DNA of 64,000 bases from Hyphomonas sp. L-53-1-40 (GTDB lineage: Bacteria; Pseudomonadota; Alphaproteobacteria; Caulobacterales; Hyphomonadaceae), in assembly GCF_000682775.1 (NCBI RefSeq), contig NZ_AWFI01000019.1:62001-126000 (forward strand). Reading direction: 5' to 3'. Below are positions 16,498 through 25,511 of the stretch, piece after piece. The notes beneath the pieces are model-generated. The model did not search any database, was not told the origin of the DNA, and saw nothing but the letters and a program-made list of their open reading frames with translations. The position numbers were made by a program, and so were the translations under genes. Each line of letters starts with the position of its first letter. Within the stretch, counting starts at the first letter, position 1.

Positions 16498-18585
16498 CTA
16501 GCCGTCAAGGTCAACCATCGGTTCGCGATCCCAATGGCGGAGCTTGCCGAGTGTCTTCACGAAACCGGGCACATCTCCGGTCTTGCTGATCGCGACGCAG
16601 CCCTCATCCTTCGCATCCCAGACGCTGACCTTCTCCATGAGAGGTTGGGCCGTTTCGACATAGCCGATGAATTTGCAATGCGCGAACGCGTCGGCCACGA
16701 AATCCCGGCTAGGGGCGTCGTTCTTGACCATGTCCGCCCCCTCTTCGGAGATCAGCAGGGCGACGGCATCGAAGAGGACCGATGGACCGCCATCGATTTT
16801 CTCGTCAGCATCCATGTGCGACCCGTCACTGAGTGTGATGCCGCCCACTTTCGGGCTGATCAGCATCGTCATGCCGCCAGCGGAGGTCACTTCCTCTTTC
16901 AGCGCGTTCAGGAGGTCTGCATCCGCGCCGTCCGTAGCAAAGATACCCAGTTTTCGGCCTGCGAAACTGTCTGGAGCGTTCTTCAGGATGCTCAGGGGAT
17001 CGGAAGCAGGCAAGTCCGTGATGGGAGGGCTGGCCGGATCAGCCGCTGGTGGCATGTCAGACACGCCGAGCCCATCCGCCACTTTCTTCGCCAAGTCCTC
17101 ATCGATGTTCAGCAAGTGAGACAGCATGCGAAGACGGATTTCCAACTTCTGAACCTTGCTGAGCTCGAAGGTCAGGGCATCTGCCATGTGTTTTTGCTCG
17201 ACCTTGGTCTGGCTCACATAGAATTGGCGGGCCTGGCTGTAATGATCGGCGAAGGATTCCGGGCGCAGGCGCGTCTTTTCTCCGCCAACCAGCTCGGCAT
17301 AAGATCGATACCCCTTGGCGGGATCTTCGCGCGGTCCGCCTTCTTCCGGTCCCCAGCTGTTCGGTTCGTAGTTGGCGCGGCCTTTGGGATTCTCCATCGC
17401 CATATGGCCATCCTGCTGGAAATGGCGCATCGGGCATTGCGGACGGTTGATCGGGATATGTGTAAAGTTCGGGCCACCAAGGCGTTTCAACTGGGTGTCG
17501 AGATAGGAGAAGTTACGGCCCTGAAGCAGCGGGTCCGCAGTGAAGTCGACACCGGGCACGATATTCTGTGTGCAGAAGGCGACTTGTTCAGTCTCAGCGA
17601 AGAAATTGTCGACGACGCGGTTCAGGACCATGCGTCCGACAATGCGGACGGGCACTTGTTCTTCCGGAATGATCTTGGTCGCATCCAGTACGTCGAACTC
17701 AAAATTCTCGGCAAATTCCTCGTCGAACAATTGCACGCCGAGTTCCCATTCCGGATAGTCGCCCATCTGGATGGCATCCCACATGTCGCGGCGGTGGAAG
17801 TCCGGGTCGGCTCCATTGATCTTCAGGGCTTCGTTCCAAGCTACCGACTGCAGGCCGTGCTTTGGTTTCCAGTGGAACTTCACAAAGGTTGCTTTGCCTT
17901 CGGCATTCACAAACCGGAATGTGTGGACGCCGAAGCCTTCCATGAACCGCAGGGAACGGGGAATGGTCCGGTCGGACATGATCCACATGACCATGTTCAT
18001 GGATTCCGGTGACAGGGAGATGAAATCCCAGAAGTTGTCATGTGCTGTCTGGGCCTGCGGAAAGCCGCGATCCGGAGCAGGTTTGGCCGCATGAATCAGG
18101 TCTGGAAACTTGATGGCGTCCTGAATGAAGAAGACAGGAATGTTGTTGCCCACAATATCCCAGTTGCCTTCTTTCGTGTAGAACTTCACGGCAAAACCCC
18201 GCACATCGCGCGCAAGATCGGGCGAGCCCTTATTGCCAGCCACAGTAGAGAAGCGGGCGAAGACATTGGTCTTCTCACCTTTTCTCTGGAAAATGTTTGC
18301 CGTGGTGACGTCCTCAAGCGTATCCAGTGTCTCGAAATAGCCATGCGCACCGTAGCCGCGGGCATGCACGACGCGTTCAGGAATGCGCTCATGGTCGAAG
18401 TGGAAAATCTTTTCACGGAAGATGAAGTCTTCGGTCAGCATCGGTCCGCGCGCGCCCGCTTTCAGATGGTTCTGGTCGTCGGCAATGGGCACGCCTTGCT
18501 GGGTGGTGATGGTCTCGTAGCCATCCTCAGTAGTCTGATGAGGTGCGCCGCCCTCGTCGAGGGAAAGGTCTGGTTTGTCGGACAT
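16498..18585 (-). CDS. katE: Catalase HPII type (clade 2, large subunit)
   Basis: A 695-residue catalase that decomposes hydrogen peroxide to water and oxygen. The catalytic His lies in [13 protein letters not shown], the distal Asn region in the [11 protein letters not shown] stretch, and the proximal haem-ligand Tyr in [16 protein letters not shown]. The long C-terminus (about 545-690) is the DJ-1/flavodoxin-like domain typical of large clade 2 catalases. A sigma EcfG-like promoter lies 39-64 bp upstream, consistent with general-stress control. Confidence 0.95.
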   Translation of the reverse strand: MSDKPDLSLDEGGAPHQTTEDGYETITTQQGVPIADDQNHLKAGARGPMLTEDFIFREKIFHFDHERIPERVVHARGYGAHGYFETLDTLEDVTTANIFQRKGEKTNVFARFSTVAGNKGSPDLARDVRGFAVKFYTKEGNWDIVGNNIPVFFIQDAIKFPDLIHAAKPAPDRGFPQAQTAHDNFWDFISLSPESMNMVMWIMSDRTIPRSLRFMEGFGVHTFRFVNAEGKATFVKFHWKPKHGLQSVAWNEALKINGADPDFHRRDMWDAIQMGDYPEWELGVQLFDEEFAENFEFDVLDATKIIPEEQVPVRIVGRMVLNRVVDNFFAETEQVAFCTQNIVPGVDFTADPLLQGRNFSYLDTQLKRLGGPNFTHIPINRPQCPMRHFQQDGHMAMENPKGRANYEPNSWGPEEGGPREDPAKGYRSYAELVGGEKTRLRPESFADHYSQARQFYVSQTKVEQKHMADALTFELSKVQKLEIRLRMLSHLLNIDEDLAKKVADGLGVSDMPPAADPASPPITDLPASDPLSILKNAPDSFAGRKLGIFATDGADADLLNALKEEVTSAGGMTMLISPKVGGITLSDGSHMDADEKIDGGPSVLFDAVALLISEEGADMVKNDAPSRDFVADAFAHCKFIGYVETAQPLMEKVSVWDAKDEGCVAISKTGDVPGFVKTLGKLRHWDREPMVDLDG

Positions 18586-18623
18586 GAGAGAAATCCATCT
18601 GCTGGTTGGAGGGTGTTCTAATC

Positions 18624-18649
18624 AACTGCGCGACGGGCTCATTGGTTCC
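18624..18649 (-). promoter_or_regulatory. Sigma EcfG-like promoter of katE
   Basis: On the minus strand, GGAAC (18649-18645), 17 bp, then AGTT (18627-18624). The alphaproteobacterial general-stress consensus is GGAAC-N16/17-CGTT, so there is one mismatch. Confidence 0.5.
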
Positions 18650-18747
18650 TCGCATATGCGGCTTTCATCCCCCTTCGAGGGAATCCAATGAACGGGGGCG
18701 GCTCCAGAAAACAGAACCGCCCCTCAAAATTTCTGCTATGCCTGTAT

Positions 18748-19191
18748 TCAGCTCAAGCTGTCCGCAAAGGCTTCGCCAGAGCGGGCGCTCGAATAGGCTT
18801 CTTCCAGAAGGGCGCGGGACTGGCCGTGGACTTCGGACTTTTCAAGGCGATCCTTGATCGAGTCGGCCAGGTGTTCTTCGCCGTCATCAATCGCCTCAAG
18901 GGCAGCTTTTCTGTCGTCCTGAAACATGGACGAGAACTCGGTCAAGGCGCGATGAAGCGACCCAAGCGCACCACCCTCAGTTTGGGGTTCGCCGCCGAGA
19001 GTACGGACCTGCTGCTGGAAGCGGCTGATCAGTGCTGCGCGATCACTGGCGCGCTTCTGGAACTGGGTGCGAAACGCAAAACTCTCATCTGAGAGTTCAG
19101 CGCATTTCTCATAGCCTTTGCGGCTGTCGATCAGCACTTTGGTGACGTCGTTGAGGGCGTCAATTTCGGTTTTGTTGATTGTGTCGGTCAT
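18748..19191 (-). CDS. DUF2383 / PA2169-type four-helix-bundle protein
   Basis: A 147-residue all-helical protein of the DUF2383 family (INALNDVTKVLIDSRKGYE-like N-terminus, then DRAALISRFQQQVRTLGG). Family members are ferritin-like stress proteins of unknown activity. ATG 19191 is chosen because it follows a good ribosome-binding site (TGAGGAG). A sigma EcfG-like promoter sits directly upstream, and it neighbours katE, which supports a stress role. Confidence 0.82.
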   Translation of the reverse strand: MTDTINKTEIDALNDVTKVLIDSRKGYEKCAELSDESFAFRTQFQKRASDRAALISRFQQQVRTLGGEPQTEGGALGSLHRALTEFSSMFQDDRKAALEAIDDGEEHLADSIKDRLEKSEVHGQSRALLEEAYSSARSGEAFADSLS

Positions 19192-19220
19192 TTGGAAACT
19201 CCTCATTGTCTGTCCTGACC

Positions 19221-19245
19221 AACAGGGAGACAAGGCATGAGTTCC
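19221..19245 (-). promoter_or_regulatory. Sigma EcfG-like promoter of the DUF2383 gene
   Basis: On the minus strand, GGAAC (19245-19241), 16 bp, then TGTT (19224-19221), one mismatch from GGAAC-N16/17-CGTT. It lies 30 bp upstream of the ATG. Confidence 0.5.
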
Positions 19246-19284
19246 AGACAGAAAACCTTAAATGACGGACATGATCAAAGGCGC

Positions 19285-20577
19285 TTAGCCCTCGAACGGG
19301 TCTTTCATCAGGATTACGTCTTCGCGCTCCGGCGACGTGGAGACCAGCGCGCACGGTTTGCCGACCAGTTCTTCGAGGCGGCGAACATACTTGACCGCCT
19401 CGGCTGGCAGGTCTGCCCAGGAGCGTGCGCCAGCGGTCGAGCCTTTCCAGCCCTGAAGCGTCTCATAGACGGGCTCTACAGCGGCCTGGTCGGTCAGGCC
19501 GGCAGGGTAGTGGTCAATCGTCTCGCCATTCAGCCTGTAGGCGACGCAGACCTTGATCTCGTCAAAGCCGTCCAGCACGTCGAGCTTGGTCAGGGCGAGG
19601 CCGGTAACGCCGGAGGTCGCGCAGGCCTGACGTACCATGACGCTGTCGAACCAGCCGCAGCGGCGGGCGCGGCCTGTGTTCACGCCGACTTCGCGGCCGA
19701 CGGTGCCGAGGCGTTCGCCGATCTCATTGTCCTGTTCGGTGGGGAAGGGGCCGGAACCGACGCGCGTGGTGTACGCTTTTGCGAGGCCCAGCACATAGGA
19801 GATGGCGCCGGGGCCAACGCCTGAGCCAGCAGAGGCGTTTCCTGCCACTACATTGGACGAGGTGACGAAGGGATACGTGCCGTGGTCGACGTCCAGCATC
19901 ACGCCTTGCGCGCCTTCGAACAGGATGCGACTGCCGGCGCGGACCTGTTCGTCGAGCAGTTTCCAGACGGGTTTGGCATAGGCCAGGATCTGGTCGGCGA
20001 TCTTCAGGAGTTCGGCCTTGAGTTCTTCGCCATCCGGTTCCGGCAAACCAACGCCGATGCGTAGCGGCTTGTGGTGGGCCAGCAGGCGCTCGATCTTCAT
20101 GTCGAGGGCGGCGGGGTCTGCGAGGTCAGCCACGCGGATGGCGCGGCGGCCGACGCGGTCTTCATAGGCCGGGCCGATGCCGCGTTTCGTGGTGCCGATC
20201 TGGCCAGCGCCGAGCGCGCCTTCGCGGGCGGCGTCGATGTCCTTGTGCCACGGGAGAATGAGCGAGGCATTGTCGGCGAGCACGAGCGTCTCAGGCGTGA
20301 CTTCGACGCCCTGGGCCTGAATGCCCTTTATCTCTTCCAGCATGTGCCAGGGATCCACCACGACGCCATTGCCGATCACCGAGAGCTTGCCGCCGCGCAC
20401 GAGGCCGGAGGGCAGCAGCGCAAGCTTGAACACCTTGCCGTCAATGACCAGCGTGTGGCCGGCATTGTGCCCGCCCTGAAAGCGGACGACCACATCGGCG
20501 CGGCTGGACAGCCAGTCGACGATCTTGCCCTTGCCTTCGTCGCCCCATTGGGCCCCGACAACCACTACTCCGGCCAT
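19285..20577 (-). CDS. purA: Adenylosuccinate synthetase
   Basis: A 430-residue protein of normal length. It has the GTP-binding GDEGKGK loop at residues 12-18 and the nearby HNAGHT catalytic stretch, [15 protein letters not shown], and [10 protein letters not shown]. It joins IMP and aspartate with GTP to give adenylosuccinate, the first committed step to AMP. It stands alone on the minus strand. Confidence 0.97.
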   Translation of the reverse strand: MAGVVVVGAQWGDEGKGKIVDWLSSRADVVVRFQGGHNAGHTLVIDGKVFKLALLPSGLVRGGKLSVIGNGVVVDPWHMLEEIKGIQAQGVEVTPETLVLADNASLILPWHKDIDAAREGALGAGQIGTTKRGIGPAYEDRVGRRAIRVADLADPAALDMKIERLLAHHKPLRIGVGLPEPDGEELKAELLKIADQILAYAKPVWKLLDEQVRAGSRILFEGAQGVMLDVDHGTYPFVTSSNVVAGNASAGSGVGPGAISYVLGLAKAYTTRVGSGPFPTEQDNEIGERLGTVGREVGVNTGRARRCGWFDSVMVRQACATSGVTGLALTKLDVLDGFDEIKVCVAYRLNGETIDHYPAGLTDQAAVEPVYETLQGWKGSTAGARSWADLPAEAVKYVRRLEELVGKPCALVSTSPEREDVILMKDPFEG

Positions 20578-20735
20578 GATTCCTGCTCCTGCAAAGTCCG
20601 CGGCGACATGGGCAGGATTTGGGCACCAATTGCAAGAGGGGGGAATGAAATCCCTTTGTCGCAGGCGGGCGCGGATGCGCCCCTATCCGGACACGCGGCC
20701 TGCGCTCCGGCAATCCATCTGCATGTGGAGGGGCC

Positions 20736-21356
20736 TCAGCCGGACTCCTCCCATGTCGCCTCAAGCGAGGCAGTGAGGAGCCCCGGCAGGGCCGTGGAAA
20801 GCGCCCCGAGCTCCGCAGATAGCCGGAACGCGCTGTGCGCATGTCCCGCCATGGGCCTTGGTTCGCCCCTGGCCTTGAGGCGCTGGATGAACCGGGCAAG
20901 GCGCTTGGCGGCGCTGTCCGGGGATTTCAGGACGCGATGGAGCGCCCGGATGCGCGCGAGCAGTCTTGTGGTCGGGACCTGTCCGGCTGGTCCACAAGTG
21001 GTCCCGAAAGTGTCCATAACTGGTCCAGAGGGAAATGGGCCACCCGCACGGGGCAGCAGCGCGAAACAGGGGTCTGCCGCACCTGGGAAGGTGAGCAGCT
21101 GGGCGCCCTCCGGCAGATCGGGGGTCGGTGCGCGCTTGCGCGGCGGCGCGAACACGATGTGCAGGCTGAGCGCCATAAGGGTGAGCAGCCGCCGGACGAT
21201 CTGTTCAATTTGTTTCAAGCGGCCATTTGCCTTGCCCCGGCGCGTGCGCGGCATCTTTTCAGGCCGCAGATGCAGATTGTCGCGCGCGACCAGATCGGTC
21301 AGCGCGCGCTCCGCAACTTCCAGCCCCATGCTGAGGAAAGACCGGTCAACACTCAT
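20736..21356 (-). CDS. Hypothetical protein downstream of trpS
   Basis: A 206-residue protein starting MSVDRSFLSMGLEVAERAL at ATG 21356. A helical N-terminus is followed by basic and proline-rich regions; no domain is recognised. The N-terminal 45 codons and about 75 bp of upstream DNA are duplicated, diverged, at 22685-22837 on the other side of trpS. The conserved upstream block argues for this start and suggests that the promoter was copied with the gene. Confidence 0.55.
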   Translation of the reverse strand: MSVDRSFLSMGLEVAERALTDLVARDNLHLRPEKMPRTRRGKANGRLKQIEQIVRRLLTLMALSLHIVFAPPRKRAPTPDLPEGAQLLTFPGAADPCFALLPRAGGPFPSGPVMDTFGTTCGPAGQVPTTRLLARIRALHRVLKSPDSAAKRLARFIQRLKARGEPRPMAGHAHSAFRLSAELGALSTALPGLLTASLEATWEESG

Positions 21357-21433
21357 GGGCCCGAGTGTGGGGGCGGAACCTGTCAGACAAATTCGGGGCG
21401 GCTTATCCTCGCGGGCGGGGACGATGGGAGAGG
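21281..21433. repeat. Direct repeat flanking trpS, copy A
   Basis: This segment aligns without gaps to 22685-22837 (offset 1404 bp) at roughly 80 percent identity or better, with an unbroken identical core GAGGAAAGACCGGTCAACAC continuing past the start codon. It covers the 5' end and upstream region of the gene at 20736-21356. Confidence 0.75.
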
Positions 21434-21474
21434 AGGCATCCGCCACAGGCAGATGCCCCATTGCACCCGGACTT

Positions 21475-22476
21475 TTAAAGCCGGAAAATTCCGAGCCCGT
21501 CATAAATCTCGGATTTGGTCTGTTCCGTCAGGTTTCGCGCTGTCTCGGTACCATCCCGAACGATGTCGCGGATATAGTCCGGATCTTGTTCAAGCTGGGC
21601 GCGACGGTCTCGTACCGGCTCCAGAAAGTCCTGCAAGATCCCATCAAGGCGCTTTTTCAACGTCACGTCTCCAAGGCCGCCGCGGCGATAGTGAGCCTTC
21701 AGCGCTTCCACTTCCTCGGCATCATCGTGGAAGGCATCCAGATAGGTGAAAACCACATTTCCCTCGACTTGTCCGGGATCCTGCACACTGAGGTGATTTG
21801 GGTCTGTGTACATCGCATTTACAGCCGCCGAGATTTCAGCCGGGCTTGCCGACAGTTTGATGGCGTTGCCGGCGGACTTGCTCATCTTGGAAGCCCCATC
21901 GACGCCCGGCAACCGTCCTGCCTTCGGGACAATCGCCTCGATTTCCTCGAGCAGAGGGCGGCCGGCAACCGCATTCACTCTGCGAATGATTTCGTTGGTT
22001 TGCTCGATCATCGGGATCTGGTCTTCGCCCACTGGCACAAGGGTCGCCCTGAACGCCGTGATGTCAGCCGCCTGAGCGGCGGGATAGCACAGGAACCCGG
22101 CCGGGATGCTCTTTTCAAGGCCACGCGCACGGACTTCTTCCTTGACGGTGGGGTTTCGCTGCAATCGCCCGACCGAAACGAAATTGAGATAGAGCAGTGA
22201 GAGCTCGGCGAGTGCGGGCAAATGCGACTGAACGCAGATTGTCGTCTTCTGAGGATCAATACCGACGGCGAGATAGTCCATCACCACGTCCAGAACGCTC
22301 TCCCGGACCTTGCCGATATTCCCGATATTGTCGGTCAGGGCCTGGGTGTCGGCGAGCAGCACGAATTGCCTGTGGGTCTCCTGGTATTTCAATCGGTTCC
22401 TGAGGGATCCGGCATAATGCCCCAGATGGAGCGGGCCGGTTGTGCGATCGCCGGTGAGGATGATGGGGTGTGACAC
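21475..22476 (-). CDS. trpS: Tryptophan-tRNA ligase
   Basis: A 333-residue class I aminoacyl-tRNA synthetase. The HIGH-type box is GPLHLGHYAGSL and the KMSKS box is in SKMSKSAGN. It charges tRNA-Trp. GTG 22476 is chosen because CAGGAG lies seven bases upstream; a GTG at 22503 lacks a site. The only route for a transcript into the gene passes through an intrinsic terminator 43 bases upstream, within a Trp-codon leader (next entries). Confidence 0.92.
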   Translation of the reverse strand: MSHPIILTGDRTTGPLHLGHYAGSLRNRLKYQETHRQFVLLADTQALTDNIGNIGKVRESVLDVVMDYLAVGIDPQKTTICVQSHLPALAELSLLYLNFVSVGRLQRNPTVKEEVRARGLEKSIPAGFLCYPAAQAADITAFRATLVPVGEDQIPMIEQTNEIIRRVNAVAGRPLLEEIEAIVPKAGRLPGVDGASKMSKSAGNAIKLSASPAEISAAVNAMYTDPNHLSVQDPGQVEGNVVFTYLDAFHDDAEEVEALKAHYRRGGLGDVTLKKRLDGILQDFLEPVRDRRAQLEQDPDYIRDIVRDGTETARNLTEQTKSEIYDGLGIFRL

Positions 22477-22518
22477 TGTATTCTCCTGAATGTGTGGGGG
22501 CACCGCAGGAGAGGAAAC

Positions 22519-22541
22519 AAAAAAAGGCCGCTCATGCGGCG
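22519..22541 (-). terminator. Attenuator terminator hairpin of trpS
   Basis: GCCGC/GCGGC stem, ATGA loop and seven T on the minus strand, 43 bases before the trpS start codon. No promoter is visible between it and trpS. Confidence 0.8.
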
Positions 22542-22575
22542 ACCCATTTTGGAATATGAAAGCTGGGCCACCCGA

Positions 22576-22623
22576 TTATCGGATGTGCCACCAAGCGAAA
22601 TTTGAGGTGCTTCGTTTGCTCAT
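22576..22623 (-). CDS. trpS leader peptide with tandem Trp codons
   Basis: A 15-residue frame MSKRSTSNFAWWHIR, then TAA. The two TGG codons (22593-22588) lie directly before the 1:2 hairpin, as in classical trp leaders. Its ATG overlaps the stop codon of the truncated paralogue upstream (ATGA), so translation may be coupled. It is too short for ordinary gene callers. Confidence 0.75.
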   Translation of the reverse strand: MSKRSTSNFAWWHIR

Positions 22624-22760
22624 GAGCGCTGCCTATAGCGCGCACAGGGGCGCGTCAACTTTTCAGGCTGCCGATCCAGATGCTCCCGCGCGATCACATC
22701 GAGCAGCGCGCGCTCGGCAGTTTCGAGGCCCAGGGTGAGGAAAGACCGGTCAACACTCAT
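22620..22760 (-). pseudogene. Truncated paralogue of the 20736-21356 gene (or a 46-aa leader ORF)
   Basis: An open frame of 46 codons starting MSVDRSFLTLGLETAERALLD, closely matching the N-terminus of the 206-residue protein downstream of trpS, then diverging (RPCARYRQRS) to a stop. The stop TGA overlaps the ATG of the trpS leader peptide. It is either a decayed copy whose promoter now drives trpS, or a short translated ORF. Confidence 0.5.
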
Positions 22761-22837
22761 GGGCATAAGTGTGGGGTCGGAACCTGTCAGACGAATTCGG
22801 GGCGGCGTATCCTCGCGGGCGGGGGCGATGGGAGGGG
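22685..22837. repeat. Direct repeat flanking trpS, copy B
   Basis: Gapless counterpart of 21281-21433. It includes the start of the truncated frame and about 75 bp upstream of it, probably the promoter region for the trpS leader transcript. Confidence 0.75.
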
Positions 22838-22985
22838 GGGGACTCCTGGCGAATTCCATGTGGTGGAGGCTTTGTTCGTATCTACTGCTTTGGTCGCAAA
22901 AGCGGACGTTGGCTCCAGCAACAGTGATGTCGTTGGCTCAAGAATCTGATAGAGGAATGCCCACTTGGAATAGGAGTCGCCGACA

Positions 22986-23876
22986 GTGACCGACGAAACC
23001 GATTTGAATCCACAAAAACGCGTGCAGGTATTCTTGCAAGAGGAGAGTGAGCGGTTCATGAAGTCTCTTCTCGAGGCATCAACTAAGCCGTCGTCTGGGA
23101 TTATCTATCACTATTCGGGTCAAGAGGCTCTGCTCGGGATTCTAAAATCCGCCCGCATATTCGCGTCCGATCTTCGCTTTATGAATGACCACACTGAAAG
23201 GCGGTTTGCAGATCGGTTTATTGAGCAAATGATTCAGGAAAATGAGGAGCTCGGTCCATTTCTTTTGCCGCTGACGGACCAATCACCCGTACAGATCGAG
23301 ATACCGGAGTACGCGGCGTGTTTTTCTCGGGACGGTGACAGTCTGGCCCAATGGCGAATGTATGCGGGGTTCAATGGGTATGCCATTGGTTGGAAACACT
23401 CTGCAATTGCGGCAACGGCAATGTCTTCCCCGACAATGACCCGCTTTTGTCCTTGCTGCTATGATCCCGAGGTCCAGCGGAAATCACTCGCCGACAGCAT
23501 TGGAAGGATAAAGGATTTCGTCGAAGCGGAAGGTCTCACTCTCGAGACGGCGAGCTATCTCTATTCCAATATAGTGTGGTGTGCTCGCTCCTTCTACAAA
23601 CACCCATCTTTTGCGTACGAGCGCGAGATGCGGCTCATAACGTTCGAACACAGAAATCAGGATCAAGAAGGCACGGATTATCAGTTCTCGGTGCGACCAG
23701 GTCGTAACAATCTAATCCCCTACGTCCGAATTCCAGTTCCAACGCCGGCAGAGATCATTATCGGTCCTTCTGCCCATCCCGAGCGCTCTAAACAAGCATT
23801 GGATGAGTTGATCATCAGAATCGGCTTCCAGAACTTGCCGACAAAAATCTCTTCCGCACCTTTCGTGGAGTTTTAG
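22986..23876 (+). CDS. DUF2971 family protein
   Basis: A 296-residue soluble protein. DUF2971 signatures are IIYHYSGQEALLGILKS, ASDLRFMNDHTE, the AACFSRDGDSLAQWRMY stretch and YEREMRLI. GTG 22986 is preferred because TAGGAG lies upstream. The family has no proven activity; members often occur in accessory regions and beside defence genes. Here it is a solitary gene with AT-richer codon use between trpS and a core metabolic region, consistent with acquisition. Confidence 0.75.
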   Translation: MTDETDLNPQKRVQVFLQEESERFMKSLLEASTKPSSGIIYHYSGQEALLGILKSARIFASDLRFMNDHTERRFADRFIEQMIQENEELGPFLLPLTDQSPVQIEIPEYAACFSRDGDSLAQWRMYAGFNGYAIGWKHSAIAATAMSSPTMTRFCPCCYDPEVQRKSLADSIGRIKDFVEAEGLTLETASYLYSNIVWCARSFYKHPSFAYEREMRLITFEHRNQDQEGTDYQFSVRPGRNNLIPYVRIPVPTPAEIIIGPSAHPERSKQALDELIIRIGFQNLPTKISSAPFVEF

Positions 23877-23965
23877 ACGAAAGTCGTGTTTGTTATGTTC
23901 GCAATCGGGATGAGCCGGTTCCCCGACCATTGGTTGCCCTAAGCCCCAACTCCCCATCAAGCCCC

Positions 23966-25432
23966 TTACACCAGCTCGTAATCCTCCAGCTTCACCTCGG
24001 CGACGGCGTCGGCATAGGCGCGGGTGTGGCCGCCCCAGTTCTGGGTGATCTTGCCGGAGCCGGTCTTGTACCAGCTGTTGCAGGCCGGATCGGCCCAGAC
24101 CGTCTTGCCGAGCTGTGCCTGAAGATCCTTGTTGAAGGCCGCCTGGGCCGCTTCGGTCGGAACGAGGGCGGCGGCGCCTTTTTCTTCCAGCGCTTGCAGG
24201 GCCAGAATCGTGTATTCGACCTGGCGTTCCAGCATGAAGGTGATGGAGTTGTGGCCGAGATTGGTGTTCGGGCCGTAGAGGACAAAGAGGTTCGGGAACC
24301 CGTTCACGGTGATGCCGAGATAGGCTTCCGGGCCGTCGTCCCACTGATCTGCGATCGTCACGCCATTGCGGCCGACCACGTCGACAGACCAGCGCCAGCC
24401 CGTCGTTTCGAACCCTGTGGCAAAGGCGATCACGTCATACTCATGCACTTTGCCGTCTACCGTCTTGATGCCCTCCGGCACGATCTCCGCGATGTGCTCG
24501 GTGACAAGGTCGACATTCGGTTCCATCAGCGTGGTGAGATAGTCGTCTGAAATCAAGATGCGGCGGCAGCCGACCGGATAGTCCGGCGTCAGCTTCTTGC
24601 GCATCTCTTCATCAGGGACCTGCTCCTGAAGGTGATCAGTGGCCAGCCGCGTGAAATGGGCCCGGCCTTCAGGTGTCCACTGGAAAGCCTGCCAGAAGAA
24701 ATAGTCAGCATTCTCATAGATCAGCTTGCGGTTCATTTCCGCGAACTCCATCGCCTTTTCCGGAAGGGTGAACATCAGCGCCATTTCTTCCGGGGCAATG
24801 AAGCGGTCATTGCGCGGGATCACCCAATTGGGCGAGCGCTGGAACACGCCGACCTTGGCGCAGGTCTTGGCAACTTCCGGAATGATCTGCACCGCGCTGG
24901 CGGCAGAGCCGACAATGGCGATCCGCTTGCCCTCAAGATCGACCGAATGGTCCCACGCGGCTGAATGCATGACCGGGCCGTTGAAGCTGTCCTTGCCGGG
25001 AATATCCGGCCAGAAGGGACGGTTGAGCTGACCCAGCGCGCCGATCACAGCATCCGCCTCTAGCGTGTCGCCCTTTGCGGTCGTGACGGTCCATGTCTTT
25101 GTGCCTTCGTCCCAGACGGCTTTCTCTGCGGCCTCGTTCAGGCGGAGGTTTGGGCGCAGCTGGAAACGATCGGTGATCTCCTCGGCATAGGCCTGAATTT
25201 CGGGCTGCTGCGGGTAGACGCGCGTCCAGTTCATCGACTGCGCAAAGGAGAGCTGGTAGGCGGCGACGGGCACGTCGCAAGCACATCCCGGATACGTGTT
25301 CTGCGCCCAAGTGCCGCCGACCCGATCTGCCTGTTCCAGAATCGTGAAGTCGTAGCCGGCTTCCTGCAGCTTGATGGCGGCGGTCAGTCCGCCCAGGCCA
25401 GCGCCGATGATGACGATATGTTTGTCCGGCAT
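23966..25432 (-). CDS. Flavin-containing (Baeyer-Villiger type) monooxygenase
   Basis: A 488-residue flavoprotein. The N-terminal FAD-binding motif GAGLGGL is followed by the Baeyer-Villiger fingerprint FNGPVMHSAAWD (FxGxxxHxxxW), a NADPH-binding GSAASAV motif and ATGFETT near the C-terminus. It should insert oxygen into ketones or oxidise related substrates with NADPH and oxygen; the substrate is unknown. It is monocistronic. Confidence 0.9.
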   Translation of the reverse strand: MPDKHIVIIGAGLGGLTAAIKLQEAGYDFTILEQADRVGGTWAQNTYPGCACDVPVAAYQLSFAQSMNWTRVYPQQPEIQAYAEEITDRFQLRPNLRLNEAAEKAVWDEGTKTWTVTTAKGDTLEADAVIGALGQLNRPFWPDIPGKDSFNGPVMHSAAWDHSVDLEGKRIAIVGSAASAVQIIPEVAKTCAKVGVFQRSPNWVIPRNDRFIAPEEMALMFTLPEKAMEFAEMNRKLIYENADYFFWQAFQWTPEGRAHFTRLATDHLQEQVPDEEMRKKLTPDYPVGCRRILISDDYLTTLMEPNVDLVTEHIAEIVPEGIKTVDGKVHEYDVIAFATGFETTGWRWSVDVVGRNGVTIADQWDDGPEAYLGITVNGFPNLFVLYGPNTNLGHNSITFMLERQVEYTILALQALEEKGAAALVPTEAAQAAFNKDLQAQLGKTVWADPACNSWYKTGSGKITQNWGGHTRAYADAVAEVKLEDYELV

Positions 25433-25511
25433 ACGTGTATCCTCCCATTATTTTTATGGGAGAAGAGTGTCACGATGCCTGCGTTTCGCAAGGGGTTCCG
25501 CAGCGCGAGCC

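Larger units (their letters stand above)
22519..22623 (-). promoter_or_regulatory. Ribosome-mediated transcription attenuator of trpS
   Basis: On the minus strand the order is: a 15-codon leader peptide with tandem Trp codons; a 1:2 hairpin (CATCCGAT with ATCGGGTG); an antiterminator in which GGTGGCCCA (22572-22564) pairs over nine bases with TGGGTCGCC (22546-22538); and a terminator GCCGC-ATGA-GCGGC followed by TTTTTTT (22540-22519). The antiterminator takes part of the 5' arm of the terminator, so the two are exclusive. Ribosome stalling at the Trp codons when charged tRNA-Trp is low should let transcription continue into trpS. Confidence 0.8.

Noticed and set aside
16534-18012. Plus-strand frame of 492 codons opposite katE
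   Set aside because: Antisense to an intact catalase; no domain.
20071-22200. Plus-strand frame of 709 codons across purA and trpS
   Set aside because: It is antisense to two certain genes, with low-complexity composition and no domain; it is a high-GC shadow frame.
22564-22600. GGTGG/GGGTGG motifs upstream of trpS as a T-box riboswitch
   Set aside because: There is no specifier stem or canonical T-box bulge, and the motifs are explained by the Trp codons and hairpins of a leader-peptide attenuator.
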